This document shows, in pieces, positions 26,273 through 35,318 of a DNA stretch of 64,000 nucleotides; position 1 is the stretch's first letter, and every line of letters starts with the position of its first letter. The notes under the pieces are model-generated. The model was not told where the DNA came from. It did no database searches and saw nothing but the letters and a program-made list of their open reading frames with translations. The position numbers were made by a program, and so were the translations under genes. The DNA is from an uncultured Prevotellaceae bacterium (GTDB taxonomy: Bacteria; Bacteroidota; Bacteroidia; Bacteroidales; Muribaculaceae): contig ONLH01000018.1 in assembly GCA_900318645.1 (NCBI GenBank), positions 73,820-137,819 of the forward strand, written 5' to 3'.

Positions 26273-27745
26273 ATGGGCTATTTTGAAAAAGGCGGAAGCA
26301 GACTCTATCTGGTGAGCATCGTCCTGGTGGCGGTGCTGGGTGGTCTGCTCTTCGGATATGACACGGCCGTCATCTCGGGCGCCGAGAAGGGCTTGCAGGC
26401 ATTCTTCATGCAGGCTACCGATTACAATCACACCGATGCTTGGCATGGTCTGACCTGTTCCAGTGCCCTGATCGGATGCATCATCGGTAGTGCCCTTTCA
26501 GGCTTGCTGGCAACTAACTTCGGTCGTAAACGCTCGCTGATGTTTGCCGGCATCTTGTTCTTCCTGTCTGCGCTGGGCAGCATGCATCCAGAGTTCCTGT
26601 TCTTTGAAGGGCAGGGTGCGTCTAAGGACCTGCTCATGGCCTTCAACTTCTACCGCATTGTCGGCGGTGTGGGTGTGGGCTTGGCATCGGCTATCTGTCC
26701 CATGTACATCGGCGAGGTCGCACCCACCAAGATTCGCGGCATGCTCGTGTCATGGAACCAGTTTGCCATCATCTTTGGCCAACTGGTGGTCTATTTTGTT
26801 AACTTCATGATTCTGGGCAGTCATGAGAATCCCGACATCGATATCGTGGGAGGCATCAACAAGGTGATGAACCCCGAGGGCGCCGTGTGGGCTACCCAGG
26901 AGGGTTGGCGTTACATGTTCGGCAGCGAGGCCATCCCTGCCGGATTGTTCACCCTGCTCATCTGTCTCGTTCCCGAGACACCGCGATACCTTGTCATGGC
27001 TGGCCAGGACGAGAAGGCATTTAATGTGCTGTCCCGTATCAATGGAAAGACCAGGGCCGAGATCATCCTCGCCGACATCAAGAGCACCATTACCCAGAAG
27101 ACCGAGAAACTCTTCTCCTATGGCTACGTGTGTATCTTCATCGGCATCATGCTCAGTGTCTTCCAGCAGATTGTCGGCATCAATGCCGTGCTCTATTATG
27201 CCCCGCGCATCTTTGACGAGATGGGCATGACCAATCCCATGGTCAACACTGTGGTGATGGGCGTGATCAACATCCTGTTCACGCTGCTGGCCGTGTTCAC
27301 GGTCGAGAAGTTGGGCCGCAAGCCGCTGCTCGTTACCGGTTCGCTGGGTATGGCCTTGGGCGCCTTTGGTGTGGCCTTGGCGTTTGACAATCCCAACCTG
27401 GGCATGTTGTGCATGATTTCGCTCATGCTCTACAGTGCATGCTTCATGTTCAGCTGGGGACCCATCTGCTGGGTACTCATCGCCGAGATTTTCCCCAATA
27501 CCATACGTGGCAAGGCCGTTGCCATTGCAGTCGCCTTCCAGTGGATTTTCAACTGGATTGTCAGCACGTCGTTTGTGCCCATGTTCAACTTTGAGTTCCA
27601 TGAGGGCGACCAGATGGGCCACTTGCTCACCTACGGCCTGTATGGCATCTTGTGCGTCGTAGCGGCCATCTTCGTCTGGAGAATTGTTCCTGAGACTAAG
27701 GGTAAAACACTCGAAGACATGAGCCGCATATGGCGCAAGAAATGA
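26273..27745 (+). CDS. xylE: Sugar:H+ symporter, MFS sugar-porter family (XylE-like)
   Basis: 490-aa inner-membrane transporter with 12 predicted helices. Sugar-porter signatures are GYDTAVISGAEKG in helix 1, NFGRKRSLMFAG after helix 2, PMYIGEVAPTKIRG in helix 4, LVPETPRYLVM, QQIVGINAVLYYAPRIF in helix 7 and VPETKGKTLEDM at the end. Position in the xyl operon indicates D-xylose uptake; substrate is inferred from context. Followed by a terminator. Confidence 0.92.
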   Translation: MGYFEKGGSRLYLVSIVLVAVLGGLLFGYDTAVISGAEKGLQAFFMQATDYNHTDAWHGLTCSSALIGCIIGSALSGLLATNFGRKRSLMFAGILFFLSALGSMHPEFLFFEGQGASKDLLMAFNFYRIVGGVGVGLASAICPMYIGEVAPTKIRGMLVSWNQFAIIFGQLVVYFVNFMILGSHENPDIDIVGGINKVMNPEGAVWATQEGWRYMFGSEAIPAGLFTLLICLVPETPRYLVMAGQDEKAFNVLSRINGKTRAEIILADIKSTITQKTEKLFSYGYVCIFIGIMLSVFQQIVGINAVLYYAPRIFDEMGMTNPMVNTVVMGVINILFTLLAVFTVEKLGRKPLLVTGSLGMALGAFGVALAFDNPNLGMLCMISLMLYSACFMFSWGPICWVLIAEIFPNTIRGKAVAIAVAFQWIFNWIVSTSFVPMFNFEFHEGDQMGHLLTYGLYGILCVVAAIFVWRIVPETKGKTLEDMSRIWRKK

Positions 27746-27785
27746 CTTGTAGATAAAAACGTCGATTGACGGCATGTGTAAATGA

Positions 27786-27826
27786 AGGACCGGTTGCCCC
27801 AGTGGCTGCCGGTCCTCAGTTTTCAA
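27786..27826 (+). terminator. Terminator of the xylose operon
   Basis: AGGACCGG (27786-27793) and CCGGTCCT (27809-27816) enclose a 15-nt loop, followed by CAGTTTTC. Confidence 0.75.
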
Positions 27827-27920
27827 CACAACACAGTCCACTGGCTTGTGCCTCGTGGGGCGAACCCGTGTCAAGACCGAGGGCAATGCACATATCTCAT
27901 GGAAGCTAGGGTATAAATAA

Positions 27921-28050
27921 CGAAAAACCCGGGACTTAAAACCCGGGTTATCGTTCTGTAAAACAAACCATTACTAAGCACTTAAAGTCTCGCGCGACTT
28001 CCCAGCCAGCGATAAACAATTTTATATTCCATAGCTCATGAATTTGCTTG
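27921..28050 (-). ncRNA. Candidate structured small RNA, about 130 nt
   Basis: On the minus strand a perfect promoter is followed by about 130 nt without a credible ORF, ending in a terminator hairpin AACCCGGG (27949-27942)/CCCGGGTT (27933-27926) plus a T-run. Inside are a local hairpin AAGTC-gcgcga-GACTT and a long-range pairing TTATCG/CGATAA that brackets it. A promoter-to-terminator unit of this size with internal pairing fits an abundant Bacteroidales ncRNA (6S-like or the Bacteroidales-1 class are possibilities I cannot test here). Confidence 0.6.
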
Positions 28051-28053
28051 AGT

Positions 28054-28090
28054 GCACAAAGGTAAACACATTTTTTGAATTTACAAAACA
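28054..28090 (-). promoter_or_regulatory. Promoter of the candidate minus-strand ncRNA
   Basis: Minus-strand TTTG, a 19-bp spacer and TACCTTTG, within a very AT-rich stretch. Both elements match the Bacteroidetes consensus exactly and point away from the AT-rich flank toward the GC-rich RNA body. Confidence 0.7.
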
Positions 28091-28217
28091 AAATGGTAAA
28101 ATTTTCAAAAAAAAATTATTTTCTTTTGTAAACATGAGCCATCGAGGGCACTCATGTCCGTTTATGATCGTTCGTTCCATTTGTGCGTATAGCCGTTGAT
28201 GCGAGCTCACGCTCGTA

Positions 28218-28245
28218 GTTTAGAGTTTAAAGTTTAGTGTTTAGA
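28218..28245. repeat. 7-bp tandem repeat (4 copies)
   Basis: GTTTAGA, GTTTAAA, GTTTAGT, GTTTAGA, immediately followed by a CATCCG/CGGATG hairpin (about 28247-28277) and TTGTTTTA. Confidence 0.7.
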
Positions 28246-28369
28246 GAGACATCCGCGTTCAGTTGGAATCGGATGCTCTTGTTTTATTTAATCTGATAGG
28301 TTCCCAATTTTTAACACCTACTGAAAACAGTAAAATCTGCATTACTTTGTGATATTTATTGCTGTTTTG

Positions 28370-28401
28370 TTTGCAATTTAAAATAATTATGTCTTATTTT
28401 G
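28370..28401 (+). promoter_or_regulatory. Probable promoter of a short transcript ending at 28734
   Basis: TTTG (28370-28373), 20-bp spacer, TTATTTTG (28394-28401; 7 of 8 to consensus on position). The next strong terminator downstream is at 28694-28734. Confidence 0.5.
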
Positions 28402-28535
28402 CGGCAGTCTATAACGGGCGCCTTTGGATGCATTATGTTAGGCGTTCACCATCTGGCCGGAACTGGGGACAGGGTCGGTGATATGGTAAAGACTGTTGGA
28501 TGTACCTAATTATTATTGATCTAAACATTGACATC

Positions 28536-28670
28536 ATGAACAGGCTATTGAATCTATCAATGCTTCTGCTGGCGGCTATAGAAATGTTGCCAGTGGCGGT
28601 TTGTCGTGTTTATATCTGTTGTCAATGCATGAGTAGAGAGAGTAGTAAGCTTTTCTCAAGTGCTAAATAA
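28536..28670 (+). CDS. Possible 44-aa hydrophobic small protein
   Basis: An ATG-initiated frame of 44 codons (MNRLLNLSMLLLAA...) lies between a promoter-like sequence (28370-28401) and a strong terminator (28694-28734). The first 29 residues are hydrophobic with several Cys (VCRVYICCQC), like a signal peptide or a small membrane protein; the tail is polar. It may be the remnant of a secreted-protein gene, or a chance frame within a non-coding transcript. No homologue is recognised. Confidence 0.35.
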   Translation: MNRLLNLSMLLLAAIEMLPVAVCRVYICCQCMSRESSKLFSSAK

Positions 28671-28693
28671 TTTTTTCATAAGCGAGGTTTTGG

Positions 28694-28735
28694 AGGTGCG
28701 TCATTGTAGGGCGTATAAGGACGCACCTTTTTTTA
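28694..28735 (+). terminator. Strong terminator, GGTGCGTC-type stem
   Basis: AGGTGCGTC (28694-28702) pairs with GACGCACCT (28720-28728), followed by a T-run. The stem sequence resembles the hairpins at 29065-29107 and 33123-33152. Confidence 0.9.
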
Positions 28736-28744
28736 AAAAAAACA

Positions 28745-28828
28745 AAAATGGCACACGGTGAGATAAATGGTTAATAGATGATATTTACAATAAAAAAGGA
28801 AAATGATTGAATGCCTGTGTGCCATTTT
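28745..28828. repeat. 12-bp inverted repeat with 60-bp loop
   Basis: AAAATGGCACAC (28745-28756) and its exact complement GTGTGCCATTTT (28817-28828). It lies between two terminators and could fold in RNA or be the ends of a decayed element; no target-site duplication was seen. Confidence 0.55.
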
Positions 28829-28889
28829 AATTTAGTAATGATGAAACAAAGTGTTTCAGAATTGATAGGGGTAAAAAGTGTAAAAAAAA

Positions 28890-28920
28890 TAGACAATAGA
28901 ACGTAAAAAAATTAGACAAT
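28890..28920. promoter_or_regulatory. Paired TAGACAAT repeats, 23 bp apart
   Basis: TAGACAAT at 28890-28897 and 28913-28920, each preceded by an A-tract, lie just upstream of the promoter at 28943-28975. The same TAGAC pair with identical 23-bp spacing lies upstream of the dockerin gene at 35558. Confidence 0.5.
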
Positions 28921-28942
28921 TGACGTTTTCTCAGGAAATAAG

Positions 28943-28975
28943 TTTGGCACGTCATTGTCATCTATTATAATTTTG
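28943..28975 (+). promoter_or_regulatory. Promoter upstream of the BspA-like gene
   Basis: TTTG (28943-28946), 21-bp spacer, TAATTTTG (28968-28975). It predicts a leader of about 205 nt before the LRR gene, which contains the terminator hairpin at 29065-29113. Confidence 0.65.
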
Positions 28976-29064
28976 GCAGAGCGAAACGAGGAAAAAGGTT
29001 TCGGATTTTGACTTACAAAAGTTAATGTGATGCATGAAGATAGGCTTTATTTGTGGTTAAATAT

Positions 29065-29113
29065 GGGGGTGTGTCTTGAAGACGCCGGTCGCATAAGGCG
29101 CACCTCCTTTTTA
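29065..29113 (+). terminator. Terminator/attenuator in the leader of the LRR gene
   Basis: GGGGGTGTGTC (29065-29075) pairs over 11 positions (three G-T) with GGCGCACCTCC (29097-29107), then TTTTTATT. It sits between the only good promoter and the LRR start codon, so it either ends a short RNA or attenuates the gene. Confidence 0.75.
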
Positions 29114-29188
29114 TTGCAAATAGGCTCTATTTCAACCTGCCGAAATATATACTGTGTTTAACCTCAAATAAATTTTATTAAAACAATT

Positions 29189-32100
29189 ATGAAAAACTCA
29201 AACATTTGCTTTAGAACAGTCATCATGGCATTACTGATGTCACTGTCTTGTTCCTTGTATGCCCAGACCCAATTTTGGGCAGGAGGTATCCACTATGAGG
29301 TAACCTACGGTGGTTCCTATGACAACGGCGATGGCAATGTCAAAGTCATTGCCGCCAATAGTGATGGCTATAACGGTGCACTTACCATACCAAGTATCGT
29401 ATCAGTCGAAGTGACAGGCGGATATGGGAGTTGTTACAAGAAGACTTACCTCGTCACTGAGGTCGATGAGGGCGCATTCCGCGACTGCACGGGTCTGACG
29501 GCTATTGCCTTGCCTGGTTCAGTCAAGAGCATCGGCAAGAACGCTTTCTATGGCTGTTCAAACCTTACCGACGTATCTCTGTCTAATGGGTTGAATACCA
29601 TCGGGGCATCGGCTTTCGGCTATTGTACGAGCCTGACGGACATAGAACTCCCTAACTCGGTGATGACCATGGGCAGCACTGTCTTTTATGGCTGCTCATC
29701 ATTGACCAGTGTCACGCTCTCCAAGAATGTGACCTCGCTTGTCGGCACGTTCCAGGGCTGCACTTCACTGGCCACTGTCAATATCCCGTCTAGGGTCAAG
29801 ACGCTGGACGGCACTTTCAACGGTTGTACGGCTCTGGTGACCGTTGAACTGCCCAAGTCCCTGACTGAGATCGGTGCCAATACCTTTGATGGTTGCAGGT
29901 CCTTGCGTGGCGTCTATCTGCCTGATGCTGTTGAGTCAATCGGTGACAGGGCGTTTGCAGGGACAGCCTTAACCGCGCTGGAGTTGCCTGCCTCTGTGGC
30001 CAGCGTGGGCAACGACGCGTTTGCAGGCTGCACGGGTTTGACCTCGGTGTCGGTGCGTGCTGCCACTCCGCCCACGATGCTTAATGCCGACGGTTTTGCT
30101 GTCGAGACCTATGCTTCGGCCTTGCTGCGTGTCCCCGAGGTGTCGTTAGCATCCTATCAGTCGGCCAACTGGTGGAATCTGTTCCAGAACATTACCGGCA
30201 GTGCCGCCTTGAACACCTCCTATGACTTCGAGGTTGACGGCATCTATTACTTGATTACCGGTCCCAATACTGTCGATGTGACTTATCGGGACAACTCCTA
30301 TAACACCTATAGCGGCACGGTGAATGTACCTGCCGCAGTGACCCGTGACGGCGTGGCCTATAACGTGACTGGTATCGGCAACTCAGCCTTCCGCAATTGT
30401 ACATCTTTGGCGGGAGTGACCTTGCCTGCCAGTGTCAAGACTATCGGGGAAAACGCATTTACTAGCTGCAGCAGCATGGCGGGCATTGTCCTGCCTGAGG
30501 GCCTCACGACCATCGGCAGTGAGGCTTTCAAGGCATGCACGGGACTGACGGCCCTGACAATCCCCGTCAATGTCACGACCATCGGCACGGAAGCCTTTGC
30601 CGACATCCATGTGCAGTCGCTCACGTGGAATGCGCGCGAGTGTTGGACCAATGGCAACATGAACACAAGTTCCATCAGTCAGGTGGCCATCGGCGACGAG
30701 GTCACTGTGTTGCCCGATCGTTTTGCTTACCAGGCGAACATCTCATCCATCACTCTTCCGGCTTCACTCAAGACCATCGGAGTGGAGGCTTTCTATGAAT
30801 GTGAAAACTTGACCAGCCTGACTGTTCCCGAGAACGTTACCAGCATCGGCAAAGATGCCTTCAAGTATTTGCAACTGGAACAGTTCACGTGGAATGCCCG
30901 CGAGTGCTGGTCGGTGGGACGCGGTAATACTTGGGGCGGCTATTGGAAGGTCAATACGTTAACCATCGGTGACGAGGTTACTGTGCTGCCCGCAAACATG
31001 ATGAGCAGCAACAGCAGTATCACGTCATTGACGATTCCCGCGTCGGTCAAGTATATCGGTGAACTCGCCTTCAACAGTTGCAGCTCTCTTGACGGAAACC
31101 TCATCATCCCCGACAATGTTCTCATCATCGGTGAGAGGGCCTTTGCCAACTGTACCAATGTTGATGCGCTCATCATCGGCCTCGGTGTCACCAGCATCGG
31201 TGAAGGAGCCTTTGAAGGCATGTCATTCGCATCTCTCGTGTGGAATGCCCGTCATTGTGAGTCCTGTGGTATGGAGCAAGGCAGTTACGGTGTCAATCAG
31301 ATCACCATTGGTGACGAGGTAGAGGTGCTGCCCTACGCTTTTGCCATGAGATCCAACATCACGTCGATAGACATTCCGGCATCGGTCAAGCATATCGGAG
31401 ATTATGCGTTTGATGGTTGCTACGATATAACCGATGTTGTCATCCCCAATACGGTGACCTCAATGGGCAAGGGCGTATTCTGCTGGTCTGGCGTGACCAA
31501 TATCACTCTGTCCAGTGCTCTCACGTCTATTGGTGACGATGCCTTCTCGGGCTGTTCTGGACTGACCGAGGTGACCATTCCCGATGGAGTGACGCGTATC
31601 GGGTATGGTGCGTTTGTGGCTTGCTCGAACTTGACCACCCTCACGCTATCGGCATCGCTCGATACCATCGGCGAATTAGCATTCAGAAACTGCCATGCAT
31701 TGAAGGACCTTCATATCCCTGCTTCAGTGACCTCGATAGGCCGAAATGCGTTCAGCTACTGCGGTGGATTGGAGTCCATTACGGTTGAGAGTGCCAATCG
31801 GGTCTATGACTCTCGTGATAACTGCAATGCCATCCTGTTGACAGCCAATGACAGCATCATCCTGACTTGCAAGAACACGACGCTTCCCGGCTCAATCACC
31901 GAGATCCCCGATTATGCCTTCTTGAACAATACTGGACTGGGGCACATCGACATTCCTTCCACGGTGACCCGTATCGGTCGGTCGGCCTTCCAGGGTTGTA
32001 CTGCGTTGACAGGAATCACAATTCCTGCGGCGGTAACCGTCATCGGCGAGTCGGCCTTCCAGGACTGTACTTCGATGCGTTCGATGGTGGTGGAAGAGGG

Positions 32101-33076
32101 CAATACCGTCTTTGACTCCCGCGACAGTTGCAATGCAATCATCAGTACGGCTGACAACACGCTGCTGTACGGCTGCAGCGCGAGCACCGTACCTGCTGGA
32201 GTGACGACGATTGGCAAGAATGCCTTCTTTAACTGCACGGGCTTGACCACCATCTCGCTTCCCGAGGGCTTGACCACCATCGGCAGCTATGCCTTCAGCA
32301 ACTGTTCTGGTCTCACCTCTATCACTTGCCCTGAGAGCGTGACCTCCATCGGCAACTATGCTTTTTACAGGTGTTCGGGTTTGACCTCTGTCACCCTTCC
32401 CGAGAACTTGACCTCCATTCCCGATGACATCTTTGGGTATTGTACGGCCTTGACGTCCATACGTATCCCCGCTAAGGTAACCGCCATCGGCAGCTATGCC
32501 TTCTACCACTGTGATGCCCTACAGAGCATCGCATTGCCCCAGTCATTGACTTCCATCGGCTACTACGCCTTCGGTTACTGTAAGAACTTGACTGCAGTGC
32601 GTGTCCCCGATGCGGTGACTTGGATCAGCAACTATGCTTTCAGCTACTGCTCTAGCCTGGAGACGGTGACACTGGGCACCAGTGTGAGGACGGTGTATGA
32701 TGACGCCTTCTGGGGATGCACGGCCTTGACTGCTGTCAACAGCCTGGCCGTGGCTCCGCCCTCCATCAGTTATTGGACATTCTCCACTAGCACCTATAAC
32801 AATGCTACCCTACGTGTGCCGCAGCAGTCCGTTGAGGCCTATCAGGCCGCCGACCAATGGAAACGCTTTGTCAATGTCGTGGGCATACCCGGCAGCGGAC
32901 CTGGCGACTTGAACGGTGACGGCAGGGTGAGCATTGGTGATGTGTCGAGTTTGGTTGATGCTCTCCTCGGTGGAGACCTCGATGTGCTGAACAATCCCTA
33001 CGCTGATATCAACGGTGACGGCAAGGTCACTATCGCCGATGTGGCCGCCATCATCAATGCTTTGTTGAATAGCTAA
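29189..33076 (+). CDS. BspA-like leucine-rich-repeat surface protein with C-terminal dockerin
   Basis: 1295 aa: a Sec signal peptide ending YAQ, then LRR_5 (Treponema/BspA-type) repeats such as LTSVTLPxxVTSIGxxAFxxC over nearly the whole length. Two inserted modules recur: WNARECW...IGDEVxVLP three times between about residues 475 and 715, and YDSRDxCNAI twice around 870-985. The end is a two-loop dockerin, DLNGDGRVSIGDVSSLVDALL and DINGDGKVTIADVAAIINALL. BspA-like proteins mediate adhesion or protein binding; the dockerin suggests docking to an unidentified cohesin-like partner. First of three consecutive dockerin-ended genes. Confidence 0.92.
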   Translation: MKNSNICFRTVIMALLMSLSCSLYAQTQFWAGGIHYEVTYGGSYDNGDGNVKVIAANSDGYNGALTIPSIVSVEVTGGYGSCYKKTYLVTEVDEGAFRDCTGLTAIALPGSVKSIGKNAFYGCSNLTDVSLSNGLNTIGASAFGYCTSLTDIELPNSVMTMGSTVFYGCSSLTSVTLSKNVTSLVGTFQGCTSLATVNIPSRVKTLDGTFNGCTALVTVELPKSLTEIGANTFDGCRSLRGVYLPDAVESIGDRAFAGTALTALELPASVASVGNDAFAGCTGLTSVSVRAATPPTMLNADGFAVETYASALLRVPEVSLASYQSANWWNLFQNITGSAALNTSYDFEVDGIYYLITGPNTVDVTYRDNSYNTYSGTVNVPAAVTRDGVAYNVTGIGNSAFRNCTSLAGVTLPASVKTIGENAFTSCSSMAGIVLPEGLTTIGSEAFKACTGLTALTIPVNVTTIGTEAFADIHVQSLTWNARECWTNGNMNTSSISQVAIGDEVTVLPDRFAYQANISSITLPASLKTIGVEAFYECENLTSLTVPENVTSIGKDAFKYLQLEQFTWNARECWSVGRGNTWGGYWKVNTLTIGDEVTVLPANMMSSNSSITSLTIPASVKYIGELAFNSCSSLDGNLIIPDNVLIIGERAFANCTNVDALIIGLGVTSIGEGAFEGMSFASLVWNARHCESCGMEQGSYGVNQITIGDEVEVLPYAFAMRSNITSIDIPASVKHIGDYAFDGCYDITDVVIPNTVTSMGKGVFCWSGVTNITLSSALTSIGDDAFSGCSGLTEVTIPDGVTRIGYGAFVACSNLTTLTLSASLDTIGELAFRNCHALKDLHIPASVTSIGRNAFSYCGGLESITVESANRVYDSRDNCNAILLTANDSIILTCKNTTLPGSITEIPDYAFLNNTGLGHIDIPSTVTRIGRSAFQGCTALTGITIPAAVTVIGESAFQDCTSMRSMVVEEGNTVFDSRDSCNAIISTADNTLLYGCSASTVPAGVTTIGKNAFFNCTGLTTISLPEGLTTIGSYAFSNCSGLTSITCPESVTSIGNYAFYRCSGLTSVTLPENLTSIPDDIFGYCTALTSIRIPAKVTAIGSYAFYHCDALQSIALPQSLTSIGYYAFGYCKNLTAVRVPDAVTWISNYAFSYCSSLETVTLGTSVRTVYDDAFWGCTALTAVNSLAVAPPSISYWTFSTSTYNNATLRVPQQSVEAYQAADQWKRFVNVVGIPGSGPGDLNGDGRVSIGDVSSLVDALLGGDLDVLNNPYADINGDGKVTIADVAAIINALLNS

Positions 33077-33426
33077 AAGTAAGATCATATCCTGGCCTCC
33101 AATGCTTTGGAGGAAAAGAGTCGGTGCGCCAGGACTCTAGTCAGGGCGCACCATCTTTTAACTCTTCAAAATGATTGATATCGGTCCCATGAAATGGTTC
33201 ACAACGCATGGCGTGATTTTGGGCAGATACCAAGAGATACATTATATTACGTCATGCGAGTAGCCAAGAAATCAATGAAATTTAGATAAGATGATGATAG
33301 AAATTTGTATCTTTGCTTGATTTCTTGGCCATCAGGCCTGATATGGGTGCCTCAGACGTCGAGAAGGCCATCCTGGTTGATGTTAATCAATTGACTGTTA
33401 TTATAAACTTCTAATTTTTTACTGTT
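33077..33426. other. Intergenic spacer with terminator and leader
   Basis: 350 bp without a gene. It holds a small CCTCCAA/TTGGAGG hairpin (about 33096-33112), the terminator at 33123-33158, an unremarkable stretch, a -7 box TATCTTTG at 33308-33315 whose -33 element is weak, and a leader of about 105 nt with an ATCAGGCCTGAT palindrome. No ORF worth calling. Confidence 0.6.
33123..33158 (+). terminator. Terminator of the BspA-like gene
   Basis: GGTGCGCC (33123-33130) and GGCGCACC (33145-33152) pair perfectly, followed by ATCTTTTA. The stem is related to those at 28694 and 29065. Confidence 0.8.
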
Positions 33427-35274
33427 ATGAAGAAATTACTATTCGCATTATTGGTTGTGCTGCTGGCGTTGCCTGCCGTGGCACAAGAGATGACCGAGCC
33501 TCCTACGATTCAAGTCAGTGAGGTCGGTTTGGAGTATATCATTGATGTGACAGGCAACGGTGTGTTGACTGTCGAGGTTTATGGCTTGAAAAATGGCAGC
33601 GAGGGGCTATATGAAGATATCATTATTTCGGCACAAGCCAATGAGAGTTATCATTACGTGCTTCCCCGCCCGTATGAAGCGAGTGAGGGCTGCGAGTGCA
33701 TAGTGAAAGCTGTAGCACAAGAAGAAGGCAAGCTGCCCAGTGAAGAAGTCACCCAATCTTTTTACCTGACTCCTCTTTTCCTCATGCCAACGCCAGAAAT
33801 CTTATTATCTGAGACTGAGGAGGGCTTGTATATTGATGTGCAGGGCCAGGGACAGTTGACGGTTTATGTCACGATAAATGACGACGAGCGCATGACTGTG
33901 GACCAATTGCCGTATTTCGTGCCTAGGACCTACGAGGATCAAAACATCTTCATTGAGGCGATAGCCGAGGGCTACGGTCAATTAGATATAATACCATCTA
34001 CAGCCACTGAGACCTATGTGTTGTCTGCCGCTCTCGTGCAGCCCGATCCGCTGGTGGTTCCCATGCCGTATATTAAAATAGAAGAAGAAGGGGACTGCGT
34101 CATCATCTATGCCTATGACTCCCACAACCCCGATGACCCCGATGATCCCTTCGGCGAGGTGGCTGTCTATCTCTATATCGATGGCCAACAGGTGGATAAC
34201 CCCTGTGTGATTCCCCGTACCGATGAACTTCAGGATTTGGGCGTTTCGGCTTATGCCGTCAGCCTGTCCAACCCGGATGCGCTCCAAAGCGATTGGGTAA
34301 CCGCTGTTTGTATAGTAGAGCCGCTAGTGCAGCCGACAGAGACAACTCTCGCCCCTGTGGCGGCCACCACTTCTTATGTTGACAAGTATGTAGTCAGCTT
34401 GTCTGATGACGATGAGGCGTCAGATATCTATTACAGAATCGGTATTTATAATGAGGAGACCTATGATCTTGATTTCGGAGAATGGATGTTATATCAAGAG
34501 GATCTTGTCTTTACCGTTCCTGGTTCGTATCGTGTTGAAGCCTATGCCATCGCTCCGAATAAACTGGAGAGCGCAACGATTGCCGTTACATTTACGTTCC
34601 TGCTTCCCACCTACGACCGCATCTACGACTTTGTGGAGGATGGCGTCTATTACAAGATTACGTCCGAGGGTAAGGTGGCCGTTTGCTGCAAGACAACGGC
34701 CTATAACAGCTACAGCGGCCATGTGAATATCCCCGCCACGGTGACCCACGAGGGGGTCAACTATATGGTAACAGCAATTATGGAGAACGCTTTCAGGGGA
34801 TGCGACGGCTTGACCGGTGTCACGATTGGAGCCTATGTCACTTCCATCGGTAACCGTGCGTTTTATCAATGCACCGCATTGACGAGCGTCACGCTAGGTG
34901 ACTATGTCATCACAGTGGGAAATGAAGCTTTCTACGACTGCCGCAGCTTAGCGAGTGTGACACTGGGTAGTGGTGTGGCTCAGATTGGTGCCGAAGCGTT
35001 CCATGGATGTATAGCCTTGACATCGGTGACCTGCAAGGCAGCCACGCCTCCTGTAATGGCAGCCAGCAACTGCTTTGACTGCTATGACACGGCTACCTTG
35101 TATGTTCATCCTGCCGTGTTTGAGAGCTATCAGGCTGCTAATTATTGGAACCAGTTTGTCAATATCGTTGCCGAGGACAAGGTGGCCCCTGTTACTGGAG
35201 ATGCAAACGGTGACGGCAAACTCTCTATCAGTGACGTGAGCACCCTCATCAACATGCTGCTCTCGGGACAGTAA
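33427..35274 (+). CDS. Secreted multidomain protein: beta-sandwich repeats, LRR module, dockerin half
   Basis: 615 aa. The signal peptide ends AVAQ. Three related beta-sandwich-like repeats of about 85-95 residues follow (each with a PxPxIxxxEx...V/I-x-V core, to about residue 305). Next is a chitobiase-C-terminal-like domain (DIYYRIG ... FTVPGSYRVEAYA). Then comes a BspA-like LRR module (YNSYSGHVNIPATVTHEGVNY, then AFxxC repeats) that shares its opening with the neighbouring LRR protein. It ends in a single dockerin loop, DANGDGKLSISDVSTLINMLL. Probably a surface adhesin or ligand-binding protein; no catalytic motif is seen. Confidence 0.88.
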   Translation: MKKLLFALLVVLLALPAVAQEMTEPPTIQVSEVGLEYIIDVTGNGVLTVEVYGLKNGSEGLYEDIIISAQANESYHYVLPRPYEASEGCECIVKAVAQEEGKLPSEEVTQSFYLTPLFLMPTPEILLSETEEGLYIDVQGQGQLTVYVTINDDERMTVDQLPYFVPRTYEDQNIFIEAIAEGYGQLDIIPSTATETYVLSAALVQPDPLVVPMPYIKIEEEGDCVIIYAYDSHNPDDPDDPFGEVAVYLYIDGQQVDNPCVIPRTDELQDLGVSAYAVSLSNPDALQSDWVTAVCIVEPLVQPTETTLAPVAATTSYVDKYVVSLSDDDEASDIYYRIGIYNEETYDLDFGEWMLYQEDLVFTVPGSYRVEAYAIAPNKLESATIAVTFTFLLPTYDRIYDFVEDGVYYKITSEGKVAVCCKTTAYNSYSGHVNIPATVTHEGVNYMVTAIMENAFRGCDGLTGVTIGAYVTSIGNRAFYQCTALTSVTLGDYVITVGNEAFYDCRSLASVTLGSGVAQIGAEAFHGCIALTSVTCKAATPPVMAASNCFDCYDTATLYVHPAVFESYQAANYWNQFVNIVAEDKVAPVTGDANGDGKLSISDVSTLINMLLSGQ

Positions 35275-35318
35275 AATATCGGCAGCCTATTCAGTAAAGG
35301 CGTTTGTCATTAAACCCC

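Noticed and set aside
27826..27860. tRNA-like T-loop near CGTGGGGCGAACCCGTG
   Set aside because: No acceptor, D or anticodon arms can be built around it.
26750..27886. 378-codon minus-strand frame over the xylose symporter
   Set aside because: Antisense to well-conserved MFS motifs; the translation is low in hydrophobic structure and shows no family.
28745..28828. 12-bp inverted repeat as ends of a transposable element
   Set aside because: Only 60 bp lies between the arms, with no target-site duplication or transposase; a folded RNA or chance structure is as likely.
31892..32509. 205-codon minus-strand frame with internal repeats
   Set aside because: The repeats are the complement of LRR codons of the BspA-like gene, not an independent repeat protein.
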